Below are positions 47,172 to 55,917 of a stretch of 64,000 bases of DNA, piece by piece (position 1 is the first letter of the stretch; each line of letters begins with the position of its first letter). The translations under genes were made by a program, and so were the position numbers. The stretch lies in assembly GCF_003143775.1 (NCBI RefSeq), contig NZ_QFRJ01000003.1, positions 57,122-121,121 on the forward strand, given 5' to 3'. This DNA is from Brumimicrobium oceani. Lineage in GTDB: Bacteria; Bacteroidota; Bacteroidia; Flavobacteriales_D; Crocinitomicaceae. The notes below the pieces were generated by a model. It was not told the origin of the DNA. It saw only the letters and a program-made list of their open reading frames with translations, and searched no databases.

Positions 47172-47432
47172 CTTTTATAATTTTTGAATTCATCAACCAG
47201 ACTTGGGTTTAGTGTGAAATAGAACCTATTCTAATAGTTATTTAACTATAACAAATAAATTTCACCTCAATTTCCAATTCCTAATAACATCCTCTAAATT
47301 AGTTATTTTATTTAAGAAAAAGAAAAAATCAAAAACCTATCCCTCAAATCCAACCACAATCAAATGCGGATATTATTCTCAGGTATTCTAAAATGCATTA
47401 CTTTCGTTGTGTACTGTACACAAATTATTTCC

Positions 47433-48026
47433 ATGAATAAATTACTCCAAATCCTCCTTTTACTTTCTATCTTAAACGCTTGCCAATCACCCGAAAAAGT
47501 AAAAGACCAAGAAACCTACACCTATTTAAAGGTATGTTTCGAAGATTATTACCTTAATTACGATGTTGAAATAACACCACTTTTGGATGAATTTGAACTT
47601 TTGCTATTAGATGAAGGACATATTTCGGATACTACTGGAGTAGCTTACAAAACGCTATTTGATAGTTTAGCGGTGAATGATTATTTCAATCCTCCATTAA
47701 AAAAAGAAGATTTTGACAATACAGTTTTGTATAAAAATCCTTCTAATATAATTAGCTGTGCAAGTGCATTATTCGCCGTAGATTCTAATGAAATAGTAAA
47801 GACAAACTTTTCTAAAATCGCTAGTAAAATCAACCAAGAAATCGAAAAAGGGGAAGACATTTCAATTCATTATTTCTTTGATATCTATAAACGAGAATTA
47901 AGCGATGAAGAATTGCGAGCTCCTTATGTAAAGCAATCCGTTTTACTTTTATTGTATCGCTGGTATTTTAAAAGTAAATACGATAGAGATATTCAAATTG
48001 AACTGCGTCAAGAAACGCAAAACTAA
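47433..48026 (+). CDS. Lipoprotein of unknown function
   Basis: A 197-residue protein from ATG 47433 (the frame opens at 47364, but only this start gives a proper signal). Lipoprotein signal LLQILLLLSILNAC, then a mostly helical acidic body (FEDYYLNYDVEITPLLDEF, INQEIEKGEDISIHYFFDIY) and a Lys/Arg-rich end. No recognised domain. It stands alone between the divergent delta-60 gene and the downstream IF2_N-like gene on the same strand, 75 bases away. Confidence 0.65.
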   Translation: MNKLLQILLLLSILNACQSPEKVKDQETYTYLKVCFEDYYLNYDVEITPLLDEFELLLLDEGHISDTTGVAYKTLFDSLAVNDYFNPPLKKEDFDNTVLYKNPSNIISCASALFAVDSNEIVKTNFSKIASKINQEIEKGEDISIHYFFDIYKRELSDEELRAPYVKQSVLLLLYRWYFKSKYDRDIQIELRQETQN

Positions 48027-48076
48027 AAAGTGTAATTCTAAAAATTTTAGATTAATGCTAATTGGATTGTAAAATG

Positions 48077-48084
48077 TATCTTTG
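48077..48084 (+). promoter_or_regulatory. Possible -7 element upstream of the IF2_N-like gene
   Basis: TATCTTTG is an exact TAnnTTTG -7 box 17 bases before the ATG at 48102. No clear TTG is seen 19-20 bases upstream of it, so only the -7 part is claimed. Confidence 0.4.
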
Positions 48085-48101
48085 TTAAAAATTATTCAAT
48101 T

Positions 48102-48992
48102 ATGAGACTCGCTCAAATAGCCAGAAAATTAAAAGTAAAGACTTCCGAAGTTGTTGCTTTTGTTGATCAAAAATTTGAAGAACAAATCGTTCACGCTCCA
48201 AACACTAAAATTCCTGATGATTACGTAAATGACATCATCGAACATTTTACGGTTGAAGAGAAAGCTGAAAGCGAGGTGAAAGCTACTCCTGAATCAACAA
48301 TTATTGAAGAACCGAAAGGGAAAATAATTGCAGAAGAGGAAACTCATGAAATAATTGAGCAAACTGAAGTTGACGAACAAGTTGAATCTATTGAGGAAAG
48401 CGAAGAAACTCATGAATTAAATATTGAAGACGGAGTCATTAAAGCTCCAAAAACTGAAGTTCAGGGGATTAAAGTTGTGGGTAAAATTGAATTACCTGGG
48501 GATAAACCAAAAGAAACCGAAAGAACTCCAGAAGATCTCAATGACGAATCAGCACAGGAAGAAAAAACCGTTTATAATGCAGATAATCCTTCTGAATCGA
48601 CTGAAGAAGAAAAGTCTAATGCAGAGGTAAAAAAAGAAGTTGAAACTCCGACCCGAGAATCAAAACCTGTTCAAGAAAAAAAGAAAGTAACAAATAAGAA
48701 AGGGAATAAGTCACGAAAAAACAAGAATTCGCTTACTTATGAGGAGGAAAGAAATTTAGCTCAGAAAAAATACAGGGAGGAACTTCAGAAGCAAAAAGAG
48801 ATTGATAAAAAGAAAAAGAAAGCCAAATATGAACAAATGATGCAGAAAAAAGCTGCTAAAAGTTCATCAAACAAATCTAAACAAAAGAAAAAATCTAAGC
48901 AAACTCCAAAGACTATTTCAAAAAAACAAGTTCAACAAAAGGAAAAACCAACATCACTTTGGGGCAGATTTATCTATTGGCTTAATCATTAA
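48102..48992 (+). CDS. IF2_N-like domain protein with long charged tail
   Basis: A 296-residue protein. The first 48 residues (MRLAQIARKLKVKTSEVVAF...) form a small helix-turn-helix-like domain resembling the IF-2 N-terminal (IF2_N) domain. The rest is low-complexity: a Glu-rich part (about 50-195), then a strongly basic Lys-rich part (about 200-285) with coiled-coil potential (YEEERNLAQKKYREELQKQ). It ends LWGRFIYWLNH. The basic tail suggests nucleic acid binding or a role at the ribosome, which is inference. The DUF4268 gene starts 2 bases after it, so the two probably act together. Confidence 0.7.
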   Translation: MRLAQIARKLKVKTSEVVAFVDQKFEEQIVHAPNTKIPDDYVNDIIEHFTVEEKAESEVKATPESTIIEEPKGKIIAEEETHEIIEQTEVDEQVESIEESEETHELNIEDGVIKAPKTEVQGIKVVGKIELPGDKPKETERTPEDLNDESAQEEKTVYNADNPSESTEEEKSNAEVKKEVETPTRESKPVQEKKKVTNKKGNKSRKNKNSLTYEEERNLAQKKYREELQKQKEIDKKKKKAKYEQMMQKKAAKSSSNKSKQKKKSKQTPKTISKKQVQQKEKPTSLWGRFIYWLNH

Positions 48993-48994
48993 TC

Positions 48995-49459
48995 ATGTTT
49001 ACAAAAGAAGAAAAAAAAGAAATTACAACTGCATTTTGGACAAGGTTCAAAGAACAAGCAGGTGTAAATAAAGGTGCGAACGGAAAACGCATCAATTGGG
49101 TGAACTACCCTACTCATCTCAAACAATTGTACGTTCGACTGCATGCCGATACAGAAATCGCACGATTTTCTATTGACGTTCAAGCAAAAGACGATGGAGT
49201 GCGTGCTATTATTTGGGAACAAATGACAGAACTCAAAAAAGTGATGGAGGAAGAAATGGTTTTCCCAGGAATTTGGGAAGAAACTGCATTTAATTCGGCT
49301 GGACAAACTATTTCGAGAATTTCATGGACATTGGAAAATGTGAACATGTACGTTAAAGAAGATCAAGAAAAAATCTTTAATTTCTACATTTCATTATTAC
49401 TTGGTTTCGACCGTTTTTACAATACTTACGACGAGGTTTTGATTGGGCTGGTGAGGTAA
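48995..49459 (+). CDS. DUF4268 domain protein
   Basis: A 154-residue cytosolic protein that matches DUF4268: TAFWTRFKEQAG near the start, NWVNYPTHLKQLYVRLHADT, IWEQMTELKKVMEEEM, and LLGFDRFYNTYDEVLIGLVR at the end. The family sits near nuclease-type genes in other genomes, but its function is unknown. It starts 2 bases after the IF2_N-like gene and is surely co-transcribed with it. Confidence 0.75.
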   Translation: MFTKEEKKEITTAFWTRFKEQAGVNKGANGKRINWVNYPTHLKQLYVRLHADTEIARFSIDVQAKDDGVRAIIWEQMTELKKVMEEEMVFPGIWEETAFNSAGQTISRISWTLENVNMYVKEDQEKIFNFYISLLLGFDRFYNTYDEVLIGLVR

Positions 49460-49706
49460 TTACGAATGGTTGAATTACGCATTACGAATTTTTTAAAAAA
49501 TAAAAGTTAGAAGCTTCTGCGAGATTGCATCTCATGGTCTTACAACTTTTATTTTTCTACCCATTAATTGAACTTAAATTTAGATTCCAATTCGTAATTC
49601 CTAATTCATAATTCGTAATTGATTTTTCGTAAATGAATTTTTCTCTTCAAAAATCCATCTAAAATCAGCTAAATCAACTATTTTTATCGCACAACAATTT
49701 CAAACT
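49460..49706. repeat. Nested inverted repeats between DUF4268 gene and carboxylase
   Basis: GTAATTACGAAT at 49456-49467 faces ATTCGTAATT at 49611-49620, with more GAATTACGCATTACGAATT-type units between. Inside is a second pair, AAAAATAAAAGTT (49496-49508) against AACTTTTATTTTT (49544-49556). The whole can fold into a long hairpin. At 49679-49686 TATTTTTA follows ATCAAC, the same 14-base string ATCAACTATTTTTA as before thyA. Confidence 0.6.
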
Positions 49707-51350
49707 ATGGCAATTTCGAAAAAAGAACTAGATTTTAACAAAAACGAGGATGCAATGCGTCTCAAAATTTCACAACTGGAACGTGAGCTAGCTAAGGTTT
49801 ACGAAGGTGGTGGAAAAAAAAGAATAGAAAAACACCACAGCAAAGGTAAACTTACGGCCCGTGAAAGAATAGACTTATTGCTCGACAAAGACACCTACTC
49901 TTTTGAAGTAGCTGCATTTGCAGGAAAAGGAATGTACGAAGAGCATGGTGGTTGTCCTGCGGGTGGAGTGGTTATCAAAATAGGATATGTTTCAGGAAAA
50001 CAATGTATCGTTGTCGCCAATGATGCCACTGTAAAAGCGGGTGCTTGGTTTCCGATTACAGGAAAGAAAAACCTAAGAGCGCAAGAAATTGCAATGGAAA
50101 ACAATCTTCCAATTATATATTTAGTCGATTCTGCTGGAGTTTATCTTCCAATGCAAGACGAAATTTTTCCCGACAAAGAGCATTTCGGTCGAATTTTTAG
50201 AAATAATGCTGTAATGAGCTCAATGGGAATTACACAAATTGCCGCTGTAATGGGGAGTTGTGTTGCCGGTGGAGCTTATTTGCCAATCATGTCTGACGAA
50301 AGTTTGATTGTGAACAAAACAGGAACGATTTTTTTGGCGGCTTCTTATTTAGTGAAAGCAGCAATTGGAGAAACAATCGACAATGAAACTTTAGGAGGCG
50401 CAACCACACACACCGAAATCTCTGGAGTTTGTGACTACAAATCAGAGAATGACGAAGAATGTTTAAAAACAATTCGTGAATTAATGAGTCAAATCGGAGC
50501 ACCACAGTCTGCTGGTTTTGACAGGAAAGAGGCTATTTTACCCAAAAAAGAATTGAAGGATATTTACGGAATTCTACCAAAGGAAAGAACAAAACCTTAT
50601 GACGTTCGTGATGTGATCGAATGCATAGTAGATGATTCTAAATACACGGAATACAAGAAAGAATACGGTCAAACCATCGTTACAGCTTATGCCAGAATTG
50701 ATGGTTGGAGCGTTGGAATTGTTGCTAATCAGCGTTTGCTCACCAAAAGTGGAAAAGGCGAAATGCAATTTGGTGGAGTAATTTATTCTGATTCTGCCGA
50801 TAAAGCTGCACGTTTTATAATGAATTGTAACCAGAAAAACATTCCTCTTGTATTCTTGCAAGATGTTTCTGGATTTATGGTGGGATCAAAAAGCGAACAC
50901 GGTGGAATAATAAAAGACGGAGCGAAAATGGTGAGCGCAATGGCTAATTCTGTTGTACCTAAATTTACTGTAGTTTTAGGAAATTCTTACGGAGCAGGAA
51001 ATTATGCAATGTGCGGAAAAGCTTATGACCCTAGACTAATGCTGGCTTGGCCAACGGCAGAATTAGCAGTAATGAGTGGGGCTTCGGCAGCTAAAACCTT
51101 GATGCAAATTGAAATGGCTTCTCTCAAAGCAAAAGGTGAGGAAATCACAGCAGAAAAGGAGAAAGAAATGTACGATAAAATTAAAAATCGTTACGACGAA
51201 CAAATTAGTCCTTACTATGCTGCCTCAAGAATTTGGGTAGATGCCATTATCGATCCTGCGGAAACTAGAAATATAATTGCCCTGGGAATTGAAGCGGCCA
51301 ACCTAAAACCCGCAGAAAAGCCATATAACGTAGGAAACATTCAAACGTAA
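49707..51350 (+). CDS. Acyl-CoA carboxylase carboxyltransferase (beta) subunit
   Basis: A 547-residue biotin-dependent carboxyltransferase, closest to methylcrotonyl-CoA carboxylase beta subunits. It has KLTARERIDLLLD, GGCPAGGVVIKIG, YLVDSAGVYLPMQDEIFPD followed by EHFGRIFRNNAVMSSMGI, CVAGGAYLPIMSDE (acyl-CoA site), and the C-terminal GAKMVSAMANSVVPKFTVVL, SYGAGNYAMCG and LAWPTAELAVMSGASAA. It would carboxylate an acyl-CoA in leucine or odd-chain acid breakdown together with a biotin-carrying alpha subunit, which is not in the window. Not certain between 3-methylcrotonyl- and other acyl-CoA substrates. Confidence 0.9.
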   Translation: MAISKKELDFNKNEDAMRLKISQLERELAKVYEGGGKKRIEKHHSKGKLTARERIDLLLDKDTYSFEVAAFAGKGMYEEHGGCPAGGVVIKIGYVSGKQCIVVANDATVKAGAWFPITGKKNLRAQEIAMENNLPIIYLVDSAGVYLPMQDEIFPDKEHFGRIFRNNAVMSSMGITQIAAVMGSCVAGGAYLPIMSDESLIVNKTGTIFLAASYLVKAAIGETIDNETLGGATTHTEISGVCDYKSENDEECLKTIRELMSQIGAPQSAGFDRKEAILPKKELKDIYGILPKERTKPYDVRDVIECIVDDSKYTEYKKEYGQTIVTAYARIDGWSVGIVANQRLLTKSGKGEMQFGGVIYSDSADKAARFIMNCNQKNIPLVFLQDVSGFMVGSKSEHGGIIKDGAKMVSAMANSVVPKFTVVLGNSYGAGNYAMCGKAYDPRLMLAWPTAELAVMSGASAAKTLMQIEMASLKAKGEEITAEKEKEMYDKIKNRYDEQISPYYAASRIWVDAIIDPAETRNIIALGIEAANLKPAEKPYNVGNIQT

Positions 51351-51362
51351 AAACAAATCAAT

Positions 51363-51818
51363 ATGCTGAATTGGCAATTTAAACATTACAATGACCTTTC
51401 ACTAAACGAATTTCATGATATTCTCGCTTTAAGAATTAAAGTTTTCGTGGTTGAACAAAATTGTCCTTACCAAGAATTAGATGGAAAAGATAAAAAATCT
51501 TACCACTTAATTTGCCGAAATGGAAAAGGAGAATTGGTGGGAACTATGCGTATTTTACCACAGGGAGTAGCATACGATGACATAGGTTTTGGAAGGGTTG
51601 TTTTGGCAGAAGAAGAAAGAGGCGAAAAAGAAGGACACCAAATGATAGAAGAAGCCTTGGCCTTTTGCAGAGCCGAATTTGGCGACGTTCCTGTCTACCT
51701 CTCAGGACAAAAACATTTAGAAGCATTTTACAACAAACACAATTTCAAATCTACCGGAAAAGAGTACTTAGAAGACGGAATTCCACACGTGGAAATGTGT
51801 TTAAAATCAAACAAATAA
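51363..51818 (+). CDS. ElaA-like GNAT family N-acetyltransferase
   Basis: A 151-residue GNAT protein of the ElaA type: LNWQFKHYNDLSLNEFHDI at the start, LRIKVFVVEQNCPYQELDGKD, then the acetyl-CoA binding strand LVGTMRILP and the pantetheine loop region ERGEKEGHQMIEEALAF, ending in a YNKHNFKSTGKEYLEDGIPHVEM substrate segment. The acceptor is unknown. It lies 12 bases after the carboxylase gene and 9 bases before the M13 peptidase gene, so the three are probably co-transcribed. Confidence 0.88.
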   Translation: MLNWQFKHYNDLSLNEFHDILALRIKVFVVEQNCPYQELDGKDKKSYHLICRNGKGELVGTMRILPQGVAYDDIGFGRVVLAEEERGEKEGHQMIEEALAFCRAEFGDVPVYLSGQKHLEAFYNKHNFKSTGKEYLEDGIPHVEMCLKSNK

Positions 51819-51827
51819 GAAATAGAA

Positions 51828-53876
51828 ATGAAAATAATTAATAAAACTTTATTGTTCGCCGCTGGAGCTTCGATTTTAGCTTCTTGCGGAACCTCTAAAA
51901 AGGACACCAAAGAAATTAATCCAAAAAGTCCATACACTATTAATGTAGACTATTTGGACAAATCAACTGCTCCATCTGAAGATTTCTTTCAGTATGCCAA
52001 TGGAACTTGGATCAAGAACAATCCTGTACCGGCATCAGAATCACGTTGGGGAAGTTTTAATGAACTAGACCAACGCAACAAAGAAAAACTAACGGTAATT
52101 TTAGAGGAAGCTTGCTCAGTTGAATCGGCTATAGGAAGCGATCTTCAAATCATCGGTGACTACTACGAAGCAATGAAGGACATGGACTTAAGAAATGAAC
52201 TAAGTCCGAAAAAGATTTTCTTAATCAAAGAAGAGTTAAAACAAATCAAAGACCATTCATCACTTCCTGATGCGGTAATGAAAATGAAAAAGAAAGGAAT
52301 TAGTGCCTTTTCTAGTTTATATGTAGGTCAGGACCTTAAAAGCGTAGATAAAAACACGCTCTATCTTTCTCAAGGTGGTTTAGGTTTGCCCAACAGAGAT
52401 TACTATTTCGATGATTCAAAAGCGGAAATCCGTGATCAGTATCTAGACTACATGGCCCTTGCTTTCGAACTATTTAGATTTGAAAATCCATCAGAAGTAG
52501 CCCAACGTGTAATCAAGTTCGAAATGAAAATGGCAGAATCAATGATGAAGCCTGCAGAATTAAGAATTCCTGAGAACACCTACAACCCAATGGTTATTGA
52601 TGACGCAGACGAAATCGTTAAATTCTTAAACATAAAAGAAACTGCAGCGAAATACGCCAAAGACAAAAAAATCGAAAACATCATCGTCGGACAACCAAAG
52701 CACATTATTTCATTGGGTGAGGTTATTGCAAGCGAAAACTTCGAAACTGTTAAGGAATATTTAGCATGGAAATACATCAACCACTATGCTCCATATATGG
52801 ACGAAAAATTGGTGAGGCTTAATTTTGACTTTTATGGAACAGCCCTTTCTGGAATCAAAGAAATGAAACCAATGAATGAAAGAGCCATCGAAGAAATGAC
52901 GAATAAAGCGGTAAGTACTGCATTGGCAAAGGAATTTGTTGCTCGCCACTTCTCTGAACAAGCAAAAAACAAGGTTAACACAATGGTTGACAACCTACTT
53001 GCTGTTTATGAAACGAGAATCAACAATTTAGAATGGATGACCGATGAGACAAAAACTGAAGCTTTAAAGAAACTACATGCTATTGGTCGTAAATTAGGAT
53101 ATCCTGATACTTGGAAAAACATTAAAGGTTTAAAAATTAATGCCCAGGACTACATTGGTAACGTTGATGCATGTCACAGTTTCTCTTTTGAAGAAAACAT
53201 GTCTAAATTAGGAAAAGCTGTAGACAAGGATGAATGGGGAATGCCCGCTCACCTAGTAAATGCGTATTACCACCCTTTACTAAATGAAATCGCTTTCCCA
53301 GCGGGTATAATGCAAGCTCCATTTTTTGATGTAAACGCTGAAGATGCTGTAAATTACGGAGGAATTGGAATGGTAATCGGTCATGAATTTACTCATGGTT
53401 TTGATGACATGGGAAGTAAATTCGCTGCCGATGGATCATTCACTAACTGGTGGTCTGAGGAAGACAGAACTAACTTTGAAGAAAGAACAAATCGTTTAGG
53501 AAAGACTTTTAGTGGCTTTTGTCCAATTGACGGTCACTGTGTGAATCCTGATTTAACAATGGGTGAAAACATTGCAGATTTAGGAGGAATTACAATGGCC
53601 TACTATGCTTATACAATGACAGATGAGTTCAAAAAAGGAGACAAAAGAAGTGGGTTTACTCCAGCTCAACGTTTCTTCTTGGCGTATGCTCAGTTGTGGA
53701 AAATCAACTATACGGATGCCGAACTAAAAAAACGTTTGGCTACAGATCCACACAGTCCTGGGAAATATAGAGTAAACGGACCATTAATGAACTCCCCAGA
53801 ATTCTTCGAAGCCTTTGGTGTAGAAGAAGGAGATGCTATGCGCAAAAGTGAGGAGAAAATTTCTAAAATCTGGTAA
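51828..53876 (+). CDS. M13-family metallopeptidase (neprilysin/PepO-like), lipoprotein
   Basis: A 682-residue zinc peptidase of the M13 family. It has a lipoprotein signal (LLFAAGASILASC, Cys about 19), FFQYANGTWIKNNPVPASES near the start as in neprilysin-type enzymes, the zinc site HEFTH (519-523) in GHEFTHGFDDMGSKF, and the third ligand Glu580 in GENIADLGG. The N-terminal half is the helical cap that limits substrate size. It should cleave peptides at the envelope. The gene is 9 bases after the acetyltransferase gene and 15 bases before miaA. Confidence 0.94.
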   Translation: MKIINKTLLFAAGASILASCGTSKKDTKEINPKSPYTINVDYLDKSTAPSEDFFQYANGTWIKNNPVPASESRWGSFNELDQRNKEKLTVILEEACSVESAIGSDLQIIGDYYEAMKDMDLRNELSPKKIFLIKEELKQIKDHSSLPDAVMKMKKKGISAFSSLYVGQDLKSVDKNTLYLSQGGLGLPNRDYYFDDSKAEIRDQYLDYMALAFELFRFENPSEVAQRVIKFEMKMAESMMKPAELRIPENTYNPMVIDDADEIVKFLNIKETAAKYAKDKKIENIIVGQPKHIISLGEVIASENFETVKEYLAWKYINHYAPYMDEKLVRLNFDFYGTALSGIKEMKPMNERAIEEMTNKAVSTALAKEFVARHFSEQAKNKVNTMVDNLLAVYETRINNLEWMTDETKTEALKKLHAIGRKLGYPDTWKNIKGLKINAQDYIGNVDACHSFSFEENMSKLGKAVDKDEWGMPAHLVNAYYHPLLNEIAFPAGIMQAPFFDVNAEDAVNYGGIGMVIGHEFTHGFDDMGSKFAADGSFTNWWSEEDRTNFEERTNRLGKTFSGFCPIDGHCVNPDLTMGENIADLGGITMAYYAYTMTDEFKKGDKRSGFTPAQRFFLAYAQLWKINYTDAELKKRLATDPHSPGKYRVNGPLMNSPEFFEAFGVEEGDAMRKSEEKISKIW

Positions 53877-53891
53877 TCCCTTATTTTACCA

Positions 53892-54788
53892 ATGAAAAAA
53901 ATTATTGTAATTGCAGGACCTACAGCAAGCGGAAAAACTTCGCTTGCTGTGGCTTTGGCAAAGCAATTGAATTGCTCCATCATTTCTGCAGATAGCCGAC
54001 AATTTTATAAAGAACTATCCATCGGAACTGCAAAACCAAGCGAGGAAGAAATGGAGGGAATCCCACACTATTTCATCGATTCCCATTCCGTAGAGCACCC
54101 CTTATCTGCTGGTCAATTCGAAAAACAAGCCTTAGAAAGAGTAAAAAACCTTTTTGAATCTGATGACACCATCATTATTGTTGGAGGTTCTGGCATGTTT
54201 ATTAACGCACTAATCTACGGAACCGATCAATTGCCTCACAATCCAGAAATAAGAGATTTTTGGAATCAAGAATTAGAAGAAAAAGGCATTGAATTTCTTC
54301 AAGAAAAACTTAAAACAGTTGACCTCGCATATTATAATGAAGCAGACATTAAGAATCCAGTCCGTCTCATAAGGGCATTAGAGATTTTCGAAATTACAGG
54401 TCAGCCTTTCTCACAATTGAGAAAACAAAATGTAAAAACACCTCGATTTCCTACTTATTATTTTGTTATTAACCATCCGAGAGAAGAGCTTTACAACCGC
54501 ATTAATCAGCGCGTAGAAATCATGATAGCCAATGGCTTGATTGATGAAGTTAAAAACAACATTCAACACCGATCATTACAAACACTAAATACTGTTGGCT
54601 ACAAAGAAGTTTTCGAATACTTAGACGGTGAGATTTCCAAAGAAAGAGCTATAGCATTGATTCAACAAAATACGCGAAGATATGCCAAGCGCCAATTAAC
54701 ATGGTTTAGAAAGGAAGACAGCGCCCATTGGATTTCGCCAACAACTACCGAAAACATGGTTAAAGACATCATTTCTACACTACAATAG
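53892..54788 (+). CDS. miaA: tRNA dimethylallyltransferase
   Basis: Adds a dimethylallyl group to A37 of tRNAs that read U-starting codons. The 298-residue protein has the P-loop GPTASGKT (9-16), the tRNA-binding SADSRQFYKELSIGTAKP, HYFIDSHSVEHPLSAGQFEK, IVGGSGMFINALIYG, and RLIRALEIFEITGQPFS, then NTVGYKEVFEYLDG and TRRYAKRQLTWFRKE near the end. All are standard. It starts 15 bases after the M13 peptidase gene. Confidence 0.96.
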   Translation: MKKIIVIAGPTASGKTSLAVALAKQLNCSIISADSRQFYKELSIGTAKPSEEEMEGIPHYFIDSHSVEHPLSAGQFEKQALERVKNLFESDDTIIIVGGSGMFINALIYGTDQLPHNPEIRDFWNQELEEKGIEFLQEKLKTVDLAYYNEADIKNPVRLIRALEIFEITGQPFSQLRKQNVKTPRFPTYYFVINHPREELYNRINQRVEIMIANGLIDEVKNNIQHRSLQTLNTVGYKEVFEYLDGEISKERAIALIQQNTRRYAKRQLTWFRKEDSAHWISPTTTENMVKDIISTLQ

Positions 54789-54861
54789 TTAATTCTTCTC
54801 CTCCGCTCCTATTTTTGATAAAATTCGATTATTTCCATATATTTGGTAGAAATTACCGAAA

Positions 54862-55494
54862 ATGAAATATTTAGTAGTCACCTCTTTACTGGTCTTCATC
54901 TCCCTTTTTTCCTGTAAAAAAGAGGAGCTCGATTTTAAATTCTCAGGAAATGTAAAAGCACCTGAAACGGGCGAAAACATCCAAAATGCCGCAGTTAAAA
55001 TCTATACTTATAGCACAGGAGACAATATAGAAACATTGAAAGGAAGTACGACCACTGATGCCTCAGGAAACTATGATATAGCAGTAGAACGCTCCAAATT
55101 TGAAACATTGGTTATTCGAGTTTCGAAGAAAAACTACTTTATCGATGAAAAGACATATCCCATTGACGACTTAACGACTGAAGATCAAAACGCAATAACT
55201 CACTTCTTAAGTCCAAAATCTTGGACCAAATTTATTCTGAAGAAAGGTGGTGTTACTGCTTCAAATGACCATATAAAAATCCAGAAAGTTTCAGGAAAAA
55301 CCGACTGTGAAGACTGCTGTAAGAACGAGACAAAATTCTATTACGGAAATGAGGACCTCGACGTTTATTGCCTAAATGATGGAAATAAATACATGAAGTT
55401 TTATTGGTGGACAATAGGCTCGAATACTTCCAATGGAATAGATAGTATTTACAACACGCCATTTGATACAACGAGTTTTACTATCAACTATTAA
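54862..55494 (+). CDS. Lipoprotein with carboxypeptidase-regulatory-like beta domain
   Basis: A 210-residue protein with a lipoprotein signal (VVTSLLVFISLFSC, Cys about 19) and, at about 27-120, a small Ig-like beta domain with the carboxypeptidase regulatory pattern (FSGNVKAPETGENIQNAAVK, TTDASGNYDIAVERSKFET). The last part has four or more Cys (DCEDCCKNE, VYCLND) and could bind metal or form disulfides. Function unknown; such domains often mediate surface attachment. It lies 73 bases after miaA. Confidence 0.7.
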   Translation: MKYLVVTSLLVFISLFSCKKEELDFKFSGNVKAPETGENIQNAAVKIYTYSTGDNIETLKGSTTTDASGNYDIAVERSKFETLVIRVSKKNYFIDEKTYPIDDLTTEDQNAITHFLSPKSWTKFILKKGGVTASNDHIKIQKVSGKTDCEDCCKNETKFYYGNEDLDVYCLNDGNKYMKFYWWTIGSNTSNGIDSIYNTPFDTTSFTINY

Positions 55495-55775
55495 TTCAGC
55501 CAACGATTTAAACAACTGTTGCACAAATATTTAAAATTAGTGGCTAAGCTATTTAAATCGCAATAAGCATTATCCTTTAATCCTATTTATATTTTATCCT
55601 AAAAAAACACTGATGATAAATGGATTAGAAGAAGTCCTTACCTCAGAAAAAGAAAAATTTCTCCAAGGTCCAAGATGACAGAATAATGGCGATATCTTTC
55701 AAAAAGTGAGTAGAAAATAATGACAATGAACAACATAAGATTGTTCAAAACATTAAACATTTCTTCCCTTACATT

Positions 55776-55806
55776 TTGTCATTCAATTAAATAATCTCTA
55801 TCTTTG
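55776..55806 (+). promoter_or_regulatory. Predicted rpsA promoter
   Basis: TTG (55776-55778), 20-base spacer, TATCTTTG (55799-55806): an excellent fit to the Bacteroidota -33/-7 promoter. It leaves a leader of about 110 bases with small inverted repeats (CAATTT/AAATTG; ATCGT/ACGAT around CTTATATAAG), a possible site for control of S1 synthesis. The rest of the 55495-55775 gap shows nothing else. Confidence 0.75.
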
Positions 55807-55917
55807 CACTCCAATTTAGAGAAAATTGGGTTTATCGTTAATCTTATATAAGACGATTTAATATAAATTTCTTTCAAGTTTTTAAGATTGCTTGAAATAC
55901 AATTAAAAGGTGCCAAT

